Source of the DNA: Planctomycetota bacterium
Lineage (GTDB): Bacteria; Planctomycetota; Phycisphaerae; UBA1845; Fen-1342
Length of the DNA stretch: 32,819 bases
Assembly: GCA_018814045.1 (NCBI GenBank)
Contig: JAHJAR010000014.1
Span: 1-32,819, forward strand
Direction of reading: 5' to 3'
The notes under the pieces are model-generated. The model was given only the letters and a program-made list of their open reading frames with translations. It did no database searches and was not told the origin of the DNA. Position 1 is the stretch's first letter; each line of letters starts with the position of its first letter. Of the stretch, positions 15,890-24,156 are shown piece after piece. A program made the translations under genes and the position numbers.

Positions 15890-17389
15890 GTGGCCAGCGA
15901 TACATACGAGAAGTTCATCCAACATGTCAGAGAGCTGAACACCGCCCGAGCCATCGCGGAATTACTCGACTGGGATCAGGAGACCTACATGCCGCCGTGT
16001 GCCGCGGAGCAGCGCGGCCAGCAGATGGCCCTGATTTCCGGCCTGGCACACGAGAAGCTGACCAGTGACGAGATGGGCAATCTGGTAGTACAGCTTGATG
16101 AAGCTGGGGCCGCCGATGATCCCACCGTCGCCACCAACGTTCGCGAACTGCGGCGCGAGTATGACCGGGCGGTGAAGATCCCGACCACCCTGGTGCAGGA
16201 GATCGCGCAGACAACCAGCCGGGCGCGGCAGACCTGGCTGAAGGCCCGCCAGGAGGCCAACTTCGCACATTTCGCGCCGCAGTTGGCGCGTTTGCTGGAT
16301 CTGAAGCGCCAAGTGGCCGACCTGGTGGGCTGGGACGCCGAGCGCTACGACGCGCTGATCGACGAGTTTGAGCCGCAGACCCGCGCCGCGCCGGTGCAGG
16401 AGCTGTTCGATCGTCTGAAGGCCGAGCTTGTGCCACTGGTGGCGGCGCTCCAGGACGCGCCGCGGCAGCCCGACACGACATTGCTCGAGCGCGAGTGCCC
16501 GGCCGGGCGGCAGGCCGCGTTCAACCGGCGTATCTCCGCGGCGATGGGATTCGATTTCGAAGCCGGCCGGATCGATGTCTCCGCCCACCCCTTCTGCATC
16601 TCCGCCGGCCCGCTCGACGTCCGCATTACGACGCGCTACAACGAGCGTTACCTGCCGGGGGCCCTGTTCGGGACGATGCACGAGACCGGGCACGGGCTGT
16701 ACGAGCAGGGCTTCGACCCGCAGCACACTGGCACGCCGATGGCGTCCAGCGTTTCGCTCGGGATTCACGAATCGCAATCACGCACGTGGGAAAACCTGGT
16801 AGGTCGCAGCCGGCCCTTCTGGGAGCATTTTTTCCCCGCTTTGCAGGCCGAGTTCCCGACCCTGGCCGACGTCGCGCTCGACGACTGGTATTTCGCGATC
16901 AACGTCGTGCGGCCCTCGTTCATCCGCGTCGAGGCCGACGAGGTGACGTACGGGTTGCACATCATGCTGCGTTTCGACTTGGAGCGGCAGATGGTCGCCG
17001 GCCAACTGGCCGTGGACGACATCCCTGACGCGTGGAACACGCGCTTCCGCGAATACCTCGGCATCACTCCGCCGAACGATGCCGAGGGCTGCTTGCAGGA
17101 TATTCACTGGAGCATGGGCATCTTCGGCTACTTCCTCACGTATCAGCTCGGCAACCTGTATGCGGCCCAGTTCTTCCAAGCCGCGCGGCGGGGATTGCCG
17201 GACTTGGACGAGCAGTTGCGGCGGGGCGAGCTGGCGCCCTTGCGCGAATGGCTCCGGGAGAATATCCATGTACACGGAAAACGCTATCGAGCCCACGAAC
17301 TCGTGCACGAGGTGACCGGGGCAGAACTCTCCCATAAGCCATACATCGATTACCTGCACGCGAAGTACAAGCCACTCTACGGCGTCTGA
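15890..17389 (+). CDS. Metallocarboxypeptidase, M32 (Taq) family
   Basis: A 499-residue zinc carboxypeptidase that removes C-terminal amino acids from peptides, normally in the cytoplasm. The family length is about 500. The zinc site HETGH is at residues 264-268, followed by the third ligand Glu294 in GIHESQSRTWEN, the M32 signature. Flanking blocks ITTRYNERYLPGALFGTMHE and later DIHWSMGIFGYFLTYQLGN also fit. I take GTG at 15890 as the start because GGAGG lies seven bases upstream and the product begins where family members begin (DTYEKF). The ATG at 15824 would add 22 low-complexity residues. It diverges from the lipoprotein gene and is followed by a likely transcription break. Confidence 0.94.
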   Translation: MASDTYEKFIQHVRELNTARAIAELLDWDQETYMPPCAAEQRGQQMALISGLAHEKLTSDEMGNLVVQLDEAGAADDPTVATNVRELRREYDRAVKIPTTLVQEIAQTTSRARQTWLKARQEANFAHFAPQLARLLDLKRQVADLVGWDAERYDALIDEFEPQTRAAPVQELFDRLKAELVPLVAALQDAPRQPDTTLLERECPAGRQAAFNRRISAAMGFDFEAGRIDVSAHPFCISAGPLDVRITTRYNERYLPGALFGTMHETGHGLYEQGFDPQHTGTPMASSVSLGIHESQSRTWENLVGRSRPFWEHFFPALQAEFPTLADVALDDWYFAINVVRPSFIRVEADEVTYGLHIMLRFDLERQMVAGQLAVDDIPDAWNTRFREYLGITPPNDAEGCLQDIHWSMGIFGYFLTYQLGNLYAAQFFQAARRGLPDLDEQLRRGELAPLREWLRENIHVHGKRYRAHELVHEVTGAELSHKPYIDYLHAKYKPLYGV

Positions 17390-17421
17390 CGCAGCAGACG
17401 CGGGAAGCGGCTGTTTTCATC

Positions 17422-17449
17422 TTCACGTTGGCTGAACGTGTGCTATACT
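17422..17449 (+). promoter_or_regulatory. Possible promoter before the 17501 reading frame
   Basis: TTCACG at 17422-17427 and TATACT at 17444-17449 are 16 bases apart, matching consensus at four and five of six positions. They are placed about 50 bases before the next start codon. Confidence 0.35.
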
Positions 17450-17500
17450 ACCCGATAGCGGGAGTTTGAATCGGGCTAAATCTGCTTGAAAGTGGGGAAG

Positions 17501-17770
17501 ATGAGTTCCGCGTCACTAGTACGCACGGTCGGGGAGCGTGACGCAGACCGTACGACCGATGACGATGTCACGATCCCCGACGGCACCGGAGCCTGGGAGA
17601 TCGGCGTGATGGACGTCGACCGGATCGACAACTTCACGATCCAGGAACACGTCAATTTCGTCAGCGCCGGCGGCAGCCCGACGCTCAAAGTAAACACGCT
17701 GACCATCGAGGCTCCGGCCGGCTCGCGCAGCGTCACGATCAGCGGGGCGACGATCACAACCGGGGATTGA
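17501..17770 (+). CDS. Short beta-rich protein, possibly a gene remnant
   Basis: An 89-residue frame starting at ATG 17501, with GGGGAAG just before it. The sequence from 'DDDVTIPDGTG' onward is beta-rich, with a hydrophilic strand-turn pattern. It resembles the early part of the secreted protein at 19023, which has 'ATIPDG', then 'SGGTL' and 'LTLGS' where this has 'SAGGSP' and 'LTIEAP'. No signal peptide precedes it. It may be a small gene, or the surviving piece of a larger secreted protein that lost its front. Function unknown. Confidence 0.45.
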   Translation: MSSASLVRTVGERDADRTTDDDVTIPDGTGAWEIGVMDVDRIDNFTIQEHVNFVSAGGSPTLKVNTLTIEAPAGSRSVTISGATITTGD

Positions 17771-17787
17771 CCTCCGCGGCGCGTGTT

Positions 17788-17804
17788 ACTGCTCCGTGAG
17801 CAGT
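17788..17804 (+). terminator. Perfect 7-bp hairpin upstream of the propeller gene
   Basis: ACTGCTC and GAGCAGT form perfect seven-base arms around a three-base loop. It lies 17 bases after the 17770 stop and before the ribosome site of the next gene. No T-run follows, so it could be a terminator, a processing site or part of the leader. Confidence 0.35.
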
Positions 17805-17838
17805 GCCCAACGCTACGGCAGCGTGACAGGAGCTACAA

Positions 17839-18927
17839 ATGTACCGAGCGATTCCAGTCGCATTGACCCTGAGTACGCTGTTCGGCGTCGGCGCGGCGGC
17901 CCAGGTGCCGCCGAAGTACGAGATTGTCCAGATTACGGACAATCCCCACTACGAGCCGGTGCCGCGCATCAACAACCACGGCCAGTGTGTGTTCATGGTG
18001 TGGTTTGACACGTCCGACCGGCGTACGGAGGAGATATTTCTGTACGACAACGGAGTGCTGACCCGGCTCACCGACGACTACATCCAGGACTGCTCGCCGG
18101 ATATCAACGACGATGGCACGATCGTCTGGTGCCGCGGCCTGGGGCCGATCAACCCGCAGACGGGTGAGCCGACGCTCGAGATCGTCCTGTACGAGAACGG
18201 TCAGATCACGCGCTTGACGGACAATGACCGGCAGGATCACAGCCCGGCGATTAACAACTCAGGGCACGTGGTCTGGGCGCGCGACATGGGCCAAATCTGC
18301 GGAACCCATGAGGCCATGGACCTATTCCTCTACGATGGGCAGGAGATTCTACAGATCACTACTGATGGCCTGTCCGAAGAGGTAGCCAACCAGGCGGCTG
18401 ATATCAACGACTATGACGACATCGTCTGGACTCGCTACAACTTCTGCGCAGACCCCTGGGAATCCGCGATCATGATGTACTCGAACGCGGTCACCACGCA
18501 GATCAGCCCGGTGGGGACGCTCACACCGCGCGGGGTCACGATCAATAACGGCCAGCAAGTGGCGTGGCTGTTTCAAATTGGCGGGGGCCAGCACGGTATC
18601 CACCTTTGGGAAAACGGCGTGACCACGTTGTTCACGGACTGGGGTGGCGGTCCGCGCCTGAACGACAACGGTGACATGTGCTTCTTCCGCTGGTACGAGA
18701 ACGAGTCCACGTACCAGATGTGGCTCTATCGCAAGGGCTGGTTCTACCAGCTTTCGGACGACCCTTTTTGGAATGCTTCTGGTGACATCAACGACCGCGG
18801 TGAGGTCGTCTGGCAATCCGGTGACTATCCCTGGTCGGATATACGTCTGATGCGGCGCAAGCAGCCGGGTGGTCAGAATGGCGCGGCGAAGAAGATGGCG
18901 CTAACGGCACAGCCCGTCAGTCCGTAG
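17839..18927 (+). CDS. Secreted repeat protein, probable beta-propeller
   Basis: A 362-residue exported protein. The signal peptide ends near GVGAAAQ at about residue 22. The mature part is made of about six to seven repeats of 45-55 residues, each with a pattern like 'LYENGQITRLTDN', then 'SPAINNSGHVVWARD'. The repeat ends (INDDGTIVW, INNSGHVVW, INDYDDIVW, LNDNGDMCF, INDRGEVVW) are plain. This resembles TolB-like six- or seven-bladed propellers and suggests a binding role at the cell surface or in the periplasm; no catalytic motif is visible. AGGAG lies six bases before the ATG at 17839. The next gene at 19023 is also secreted. Confidence 0.78.
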   Translation: MYRAIPVALTLSTLFGVGAAAQVPPKYEIVQITDNPHYEPVPRINNHGQCVFMVWFDTSDRRTEEIFLYDNGVLTRLTDDYIQDCSPDINDDGTIVWCRGLGPINPQTGEPTLEIVLYENGQITRLTDNDRQDHSPAINNSGHVVWARDMGQICGTHEAMDLFLYDGQEILQITTDGLSEEVANQAADINDYDDIVWTRYNFCADPWESAIMMYSNAVTTQISPVGTLTPRGVTINNGQQVAWLFQIGGGQHGIHLWENGVTTLFTDWGGGPRLNDNGDMCFFRWYENESTYQMWLYRKGWFYQLSDDPFWNASGDINDRGEVVWQSGDYPWSDIRLMRRKQPGGQNGAAKKMALTAQPVSP

Positions 18928-19022
18928 AGCGCAGGCAGCTTGCTGACAAGAAACCAGAGTATCCGGTGGATCACGTGTGCGGCCTGCACACTGGCAGCCG
19001 GAGCGATACAAGGGGAGATACG

Positions 19023-19925
19023 ATGAAAGCGCGAAGATATGCACTGCTGCTCGCCGTGACGCTTACGTTCGGCTCTGTAGCAGCAATGGCAACCGACTAC
19101 ACGTTTACCGGTAACACGAGCAACACGTGGGATAACGGCAGCAACTGGTACCCGCCTGACGGCCCGCCGGACGCAGGCGACAAGGCCACCATTCCCGACG
19201 GCAAGACCTGTCAGGTTATCGACGCCAACCAGGCGGCCGAGATCATCGATGTCCAGAGCGGCGGAACGCTCGGCATCGTGGGCCGCACGCTCACACTGGG
19301 CAGCACCACGGAGGACACCACTTCAACGACCAGCGGGACGATCTACTTCCAGAAGTCGGGCGACCGCGACGCCGTTCTCAAAGTCGCCAAGTGGGTCGAC
19401 CTGAACGGCTCCGGGACGCTCACCGCCAAGGCCGACGACGGGCGCGAAGGCGTGATCGAGTGGTACGCTCCAGGGGACCGCCTCGCCCTTGGGGCTGGTA
19501 TGACACTCACCGGGACCTTCCAGATCAATTCCGGCCTCAAACTCAGGTTCAACTCTGAGAATGACTTCGCGAAGGTCCTCATCGACGATGACGACGACAT
19601 GGTCACGTTGGGCGAGGCCGTAGACGCCCCGCCGGGTAAGCGGATCTCCGGCGCCGGGAAGTTCGACGTCCGGGCCGGCGTGCTCAAGATCCGGTGCGTG
19701 GGCTTCAACAGCACGACGCCGAAGTGGGTGATCAGCGGCACCGGCCAGATCAGGTTGACCGACGTCGCTGAACCGCACGAGAGCATATTCACCAACCTCA
19801 CGGTCGCGATCACGATCACCGGCGGTGACCTGGTCGTCGACGACGACCTGGGCACGACCGGCGATCTGGTGTTCAGCGGCGGCGAAATCTGGGTGGGCTC
19901 GCATAACGTGGCCGAGTTTCGATAG
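19023..19925 (+). CDS. Secreted beta-rich protein of unknown function
   Basis: A 300-residue protein with a clear signal peptide (cleavage after AMA at about residue 22). Its start at ATG 19023 has GGGGAG seven bases upstream; the longer frame from 18966 has no such support. After the signal comes 'TGNTSNTWDNGSNWYPPDG', followed by 'GDKATIPDG', a pattern seen at the start of many secreted planctomycete proteins that form parallel beta structures. The rest alternates strands and turns rich in Gly, Thr and Asp. There is no anchor, dockerin or sorting signal at the end, so it may be free or shorter than its relatives. Function not recognised. Confidence 0.75.
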   Translation: MKARRYALLLAVTLTFGSVAAMATDYTFTGNTSNTWDNGSNWYPPDGPPDAGDKATIPDGKTCQVIDANQAAEIIDVQSGGTLGIVGRTLTLGSTTEDTTSTTSGTIYFQKSGDRDAVLKVAKWVDLNGSGTLTAKADDGREGVIEWYAPGDRLALGAGMTLTGTFQINSGLKLRFNSENDFAKVLIDDDDDMVTLGEAVDAPPGKRISGAGKFDVRAGVLKIRCVGFNSTTPKWVISGTGQIRLTDVAEPHESIFTNLTVAITITGGDLVVDDDLGTTGDLVFSGGEIWVGSHNVAEFR

Positions 19926-19980
19926 CCCGCTGACCAAATGTAGCGCGCGGCAGACCGCCGCAACCGTTCGCGCTGGCGTA

Positions 19981-20023
19981 CGACCTGGGGAATCCCGACG
20001 TACGTCGGGACTGATCCAGGTCG
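19981..20023. terminator. Nested palindrome between convergent genes
   Basis: A perfect 18-base palindrome (arms TCCCGACGT and ACGTCGGGA, 19993-20010) sits inside outer arms CGACCTGG (19981-19988) and CCAGGTCG (20016-20023). It lies between the convergent genes ending at 19925 and 20112, so a two-way terminator is likely. No long T-run follows. Confidence 0.5.
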
Positions 20024-20111
20024 GGGCGAAGGTGGGCCGGCGGGCGCAGTGATTCCGGCTGCCGAGGTCCGCCCCATAGGGCCGGCGGGCATTAAAGCCT
20101 GGAGCCAATCC

Positions 20112-20366
20112 TCAGGTCACGTTGATGACCTCGGTGACCTCTGGGATGCGTTCGCGCAAATGACGCTCGACGCCCGCCTTGAGGGTCATGGCGCTCATCG
20201 GGCAGCCGACGCAGGCGCCCTTCAGGCGCACAGCGACGGAGCCATCGTCCCTGACATCCACCAGCTCTATGTCGCCGCCGTCGGCCTGAATGAACGGACG
20301 AAAGCTCTCGATGACCTGCGACACGCGGTCGCGCAGTGTCGGCTGTTCGGTGGGTGTTTCTCCCAT
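20112..20366 (-). CDS. NifU C-terminal-type Fe-S cluster scaffold
   Basis: An 84-residue protein of the NifU-like C-terminal (Nfu) type, which holds and passes on 4Fe-4S clusters in the cytoplasm. The signature is unmistakable: FIQADGGDIELVDV, then the cluster-binding GACVGCPMSAMTLK with the CxxC pair at about 51-54, and the closing IPEVTEVINVT. No other domain is attached, so it is the short stand-alone form. The ATG at 20366 is preceded by GGAG 11 bases upstream. It lies between the secreted protein gene and the tRNA-Leu. Confidence 0.93.
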   Translation of the reverse strand: MGETPTEQPTLRDRVSQVIESFRPFIQADGGDIELVDVRDDGSVAVRLKGACVGCPMSAMTLKAGVERHLRERIPEVTEVINVT

Positions 20367-20555
20367 TGGGATGGTGCTCCAAGAGAACAGAGTTTAGTCC
20401 AGCACAAAGACCAGCCAGCTAGTCTTGCCGCCCCGATCCCCTCGGTTGGCGCACATCCTAACACGCGGCGCCGCACTATACCACAAGAGCCGCCGCGCGC
20501 GGCCCACAAATTCGCGGCGTTCCACACAACAATCTCCGGCGAGTTCGGTTCGCAG

Positions 20556-20629
20556 TGGGCCAGACGGGATTCGAACCCGTACTGTCAGGATTTTAAGTCC
20601 TGTGCCTCTGCCGATTGGGCTACTGGCCC
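20556..20629 (-). tRNA. tRNA with Leu (UAA) anticodon and short variable loop
   Basis: A 74-base cloverleaf read on the minus strand. The acceptor stem GGGCCAG with CTGGCCC is perfect, the anticodon stem is CAGGA/TCCTG with loop CTTAAAA, giving UAA, and the T-arm is ACGGG-TTCGAAT-CCCGT. The discriminator is A, as in leucine tRNAs. The D-arm (GCC with GGC around AATCGGCAGA) also looks leucine-like. The variable region is only five bases (ACAGT), whereas bacterial tRNA-Leu normally has a long paired variable arm. No CCA is encoded. Assignment follows the anticodon. Confidence 0.88.
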
Positions 20630-20810
20630 GTGGACGCGTTTTTCGTGGCCATCGCATTCTAGACCAGGCCGATTGACCGGTACAGCCGCGCCGTCTGACC
20701 TGGCTCGCCTTCGGCCGCCGAAACTCTACAATGAACCGCTACAGCCGAACCGACTGAGCGCGCCGCGCAACGCTGTTGCGACAACTGCAGCGCCTTCGCA
20801 ACAGGTGTAG

Positions 20811-20832
20811 CGGCCGAGCTCTGTCTCGGCCG
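20811..20832. repeat. Hairpin with 8-bp arms
   Basis: CGGCCGAG (20811-20818) and CTCGGCCG (20825-20832) form a perfect stem around CTCTGT. It is a short GC-rich intergenic palindrome between the tRNA-Leu and cinA. The surrounding 283 bases hold no gene that I can support. Confidence 0.5.
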
Positions 20833-20912
20833 ATGGACCGCACTGGAGCGCTCCTGACCGGTGACGTCCGGGACAGTGCCAGGATGCTACGGTCAAGCTG
20901 ACAGAGGTGTAG

Positions 20913-22175
20913 ATGGAACGAGCCTGGATTGTCTCGCTCGGCACAGAATTGGCCCTCGGGCAGACGGTGGACACGAATGCGGCGTGGTTGGCGCAGCGGC
21001 TGACCGAGCTGGGCATCCGGCCAGCGCGGCACGTTACCGTGCCCGACGAGCTGTCCGCTATCCGCGACGCACTCGCCCAAGCCGCCGGCGAGAGCGACGT
21101 GGTTGTTGTCAGCGGGGGGCTGGGACCGACCGATGACGACCTGACGCGTCACGCGTTAGCCGCCCTGGCTGGCGTCGAGCTGGAATTGCACGCACCGAGC
21201 CTGGAGCGACTGCGCGGGTTCTTCGCCGCGCGCAACCGGCAAATGCAGCCGACGAACCGCATCCAGGCCATGATCCCGAAGGGCGGAGCCGCGCTCGAGA
21301 ACACCTGCGGAACTGCTCCCGGTATCAGCATCAAGCTGGGTGGCACGCCCTGCTTTGCGCTGCCGGGCGTCCCCTTCGAGATGAAGACCATGTTCGAACG
21401 CGCAGTGCGGCCGGTGATCCGCGCTGCCACGACCGGACGGGTTCTGCTCACGCGCCAGATTCAGTGCTTCGGGCTAGGCGAATCCGACCTGGCGGCGAAG
21501 ATCCGCGATATGATGACGCGCGGTCGAAACCCCGAAGTGGGCACGACCGCCAAACTGGGCGCGATCGGAATCCGCATCAACGCTGCGGCTGGCGCGCCCG
21601 CGGCGGCGAATGAGCTTCTCGACGAGACCGAGCGGGAGCTTCGCCGGCGGCTGGGAGAATTGGTCTTTGGCACGGGCGATGACACGCTGGCGGCGGTCGT
21701 GGGCGCCCAATTACGGCAGCGGCGTGCCACCTTGGCCGTGGCTGAGTCTTGCACGGGCGGACTGCTCGCGAAGCTGATCACCGATGTGCCGGGCAGCAGC
21801 GCGTACTTCGTGGGTGGTGCGGTGACCTACGCCAACGAAGCCAAGGTGCGGCTGCTGGCAGTCGACAACGCGCCTCTGGCCGCGGAAGGGGCGGTGAGCG
21901 AGCCAGTCGCCCGGTCGATGGCGCGCGGAGTGCGGGCGGCGCTTGGCGCGACGTATGCTGTGGCCGTGACCGGTATCGCCGGGCCCGGTGGCGGCACCGA
22001 AGCGAAGCCGGTGGGCTTGGTGTATGTCGGGCTCGATACCCGGGCGGAGACGCGCGTCGAGCGATTCCTCTTTGGGCACGATGCGCCGCGTGCTTTCATT
22101 CGGGGGCGCGCCGCCATGACGGCCCTGAACCTGCTTCGCCTGGAGTTGCTGGGCACGTCCGGAGCGGCTAGTTAG
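20913..22175 (+). CDS. cinA: CinA: molybdopterin-binding-like domain plus NMN amidohydrolase (PncC) domain
   Basis: A 420-residue two-domain protein, the usual CinA length. The N-terminal domain has GTELALGQTVDTNAAWLA and SGGLGPTDDDLTR (67-79), characteristic of the MoeA/MogA-like COG1058 domain associated with ADP-ribose pyrophosphatase activity. The C-terminal domain carries AESCTGG (277-283, Ser279), GAVTYANEAK and VTGIAGPGGG (352-361), the signature of nicotinamide mononucleotide deamidase, which recycles pyridine nucleotides. An AGAGG site precedes the ATG at 20913. It stands alone on the plus strand. Confidence 0.96.
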   Translation: MERAWIVSLGTELALGQTVDTNAAWLAQRLTELGIRPARHVTVPDELSAIRDALAQAAGESDVVVVSGGLGPTDDDLTRHALAALAGVELELHAPSLERLRGFFAARNRQMQPTNRIQAMIPKGGAALENTCGTAPGISIKLGGTPCFALPGVPFEMKTMFERAVRPVIRAATTGRVLLTRQIQCFGLGESDLAAKIRDMMTRGRNPEVGTTAKLGAIGIRINAAAGAPAAANELLDETERELRRRLGELVFGTGDDTLAAVVGAQLRQRRATLAVAESCTGGLLAKLITDVPGSSAYFVGGAVTYANEAKVRLLAVDNAPLAAEGAVSEPVARSMARGVRAALGATYAVAVTGIAGPGGGTEAKPVGLVYVGLDTRAETRVERFLFGHDAPRAFIRGRAAMTALNLLRLELLGTSGAAS

Positions 22176-22402
22176 GTGGCTCGCCGCCGGTCGGACTGCT
22201 TGGGCGTGGGGCGTGGCTGGCGAACTGGACGCGCTTCAGCGGCGTATAGACGGAGCCGCGCGGCCGCGCGTGACTTACGTTGGAGCGGTCGTTGACCGAT
22301 AATAAGCAAAGCCGCAGTCTGTCCGCGCGCGGTGCCGCGCCCGCACTGCGACCATGCGAACGTACTTTGGTGCCGAAGGCGATGAAGCCGGGAGTTGGCC
22401 TG

Positions 22403-23500
22403 ATGTATCGATCAATGGCTGGACTGGTGTTGGTGCTGACGATCTGCGGCGTGCCGGTCGATGCCCAGGAAGGGCCGCCTCCTCCACAGCAGCCCGGGGC
22501 GGTTTCTCTCGACCAGACACCGATCGATCAGTTGTTGGCTACGGCGCGGCAGTTGCTCGGCGCACGCAAGCTCGCCGAGGCGCAAGCCACCTTGGATGCC
22601 GTCTTGCGCCGTGACCAGGCGAGCATCCAGGCCCGACTGATGTCGGCGGAACTGGCCATCGCTCGCTCGGACTGGCACACCGCGCGCGACCACTACAAGG
22701 CCGTCATCGACGTCGAAGGCCACAATTTCCAGGCCAACGCCGGCATGGGCCAGTTCTATATTCACAGCCGATACTGGCGGCCGGCCACCAGGTTCCTCGA
22801 GGTGGCCGAGCGTTTCGCGCCGGCCGACCGCAAGGCGCAGGCGCAGACGCTGCTGGCGATCGCGTTTCGCGGCGAAGGCTCGATGGCCAAGGCCGCCGAA
22901 TACGCCGAGCGGGCCGTGCAGTCGGACCCGCTCAGCCAAGAGGCGCGCCAGACTTTGATCGAGGTCCGGTCGATGAACCGTGAATTCGACAAGGCTCTGG
23001 CCGAAGCCGCAGCGCTGGTAAAACTGGCGACGGACAACGCCCGGGCCACACCTGCTGACCCCGCCGTGCTGCGTGGTCTCCTGGACGCTTACGCACTTCA
23101 GGGGCGCGTCTTCGACGCCTACGGCGGAACGCTGTTCCAGCGGGATGCCCGCGGCGAGCGCATCGACCAAGTCACCCCGGGTCGTGAGCAGCAGGCCGCC
23201 AGTTTGATGCGGCAGGCGGTCGAGTTACTCCTGGCGCAGGAGAAGGTACAACGGACGCTAACCTATCACGACATCCTGAGTATCGCCCGGAGGGCCGTCC
23301 AGTTTGCCCCCGACGATCCGGAAGGACTGCTCATGATGGGCCGATTGCTGCGGCAGACTGAGCAAATCGATTTGGCGATCGAGGCCTTCCGGCGGGTGCT
23401 CGAAAAAGACCCTGGGAATGCGGCGGCCAAGCGCTACCTTCAGGAATTGAACGCGCCGCCAAGCGATTCGTCACCACAACCCGCGCCCGCCACTCCATAA
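22403..23500 (+). CDS. Secreted TPR-repeat protein
   Basis: A 365-residue protein with a signal peptide ending near VPVDAQE and then helix-turn-helix repeats of the tetratricopeptide type. Examples are LLGARKLAEAQATLDAVLR, YAERAVQSDPLSQEARQTL and the last and clearest at AIEAFRRVLEKDPGNAAAK. Such proteins serve as protein-protein scaffolds in the periplasm or at membranes. I take ATG 22403, with GGGAG eight bases upstream. ATG 22382 would add seven residues, and the TTG at 22280 gives an unlikely arginine-rich front. The tail is proline-rich. No partner gene is adjacent. Confidence 0.82.
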   Translation: MYRSMAGLVLVLTICGVPVDAQEGPPPPQQPGAVSLDQTPIDQLLATARQLLGARKLAEAQATLDAVLRRDQASIQARLMSAELAIARSDWHTARDHYKAVIDVEGHNFQANAGMGQFYIHSRYWRPATRFLEVAERFAPADRKAQAQTLLAIAFRGEGSMAKAAEYAERAVQSDPLSQEARQTLIEVRSMNREFDKALAEAAALVKLATDNARATPADPAVLRGLLDAYALQGRVFDAYGGTLFQRDARGERIDQVTPGREQQAASLMRQAVELLLAQEKVQRTLTYHDILSIARRAVQFAPDDPEGLLMMGRLLRQTEQIDLAIEAFRRVLEKDPGNAAAKRYLQELNAPPSDSSPQPAPATP

Positions 23501-23544
23501 CAGACCGCCGCAGAAGTCCGCGCCAGTCTGAGAATGTGATAGTG

Positions 23545-23848
23545 GCCGGCCATGACCGGGCCCGGCGAACGCCAAGTCCCCACATCCTCCGACTCAGCCA
23601 ACTCGATCTCTGATTCGGTGGTAGCGCCGCCGGCGAGCTGCACGCGATTGAGGCGCTCCAGGCGCAGAAAACGTCCCTCCAGCCGTTCTGGAAAGAGCAC
23701 GCCGTTGCGTGTTTCTTCTGGTCCCCCAAAGCCGACGAGCTTGAAGCTCTCGATCGGCGGTCTGTTCCACGCCGAGCCGACAGCCAGCGTCGGTGTCTGC
23801 CGCAAAGACGACGAAGATCATGTCGTCGATACGCGTCAGACGCGGATC
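23545..23848 (-). pseudogene. Frameshifted fragment of a GH130-type glycosidase/phosphorylase
   Basis: Read on the minus strand from 23848, one frame gives DPRLTRIDD, then FAADTDAG and RLGVEQTAD. A second frame then continues with ESFKLVGFGG, ETRNGVLFPER, GRFLRLERLNRV, then ESEIELAESED and GPVMAGHYH. Joined, these follow the GH130 order (mannoside phosphorylase/glycosidase family: DPR near the active site, then the FPE/RLERPNR region). The frames switch around 23750, so a small indel broke the gene. Both ends are missing: upstream it meets a transposase fragment and downstream it loses similarity near 23545. The family call is by motif memory and needs a search. Confidence 0.6.
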
Positions 23849-24031
23849 GTGGAGTTGGCCGGCCAGTATGGTTGTTTTGGTTACCGACGCGTGAGCGGCT
23901 TACCGCGGGCGGAGAGCTGGAAGGTGAATCACAAACGCCTGGAACGGCTCTGGCGGCGGGAGAGACTGAAGATGCCCTCCAAACAGCTCGCTGAATACAC
24001 GCGCGAGTGCCTGGTGATCGTCGTGGCCCGC
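23849..24031 (+). pseudogene. Remnant of an IS3-family transposase (OrfB)
   Basis: The plus-strand frame reads IVELAGQYGCFGYRRVSGL, then WKVNHKRLERLWRRERLKMPSKQ, the N-terminal helix-turn-helix part of IS3-family OrfB. It jumps directly to EYTRECLVIVVAR, a piece from the DDE core that normally lies tens of residues further on. So the middle is deleted and both ends are gone. It abuts the GH130 fragment on the other strand, consistent with an old insertion into that gene followed by decay. No terminal inverted repeats were found. Confidence 0.75.
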
Positions 24032-24156
24032 GGGGGAGCAGGTCAGGCACGCGGGGATGGGGGCAGAAGACCGCCGGCGAACGCCGGTTTTCTATTATGA
24101 TGGACAACTGTGGCGGCAAAGCCGTGCAACCGGTGCCGCTGAGGAACTCCAAGACA

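Noticed and set aside
15506-15925. Extra 140-residue N-terminus for the phosphatase-superfamily lipoprotein
   Set aside because: Low-complexity Arg/Pro sequence that crosses the palindromic repeat and the start of the M32 gene. The lipoprotein signal at 15505 with its ribosome site is far more likely.
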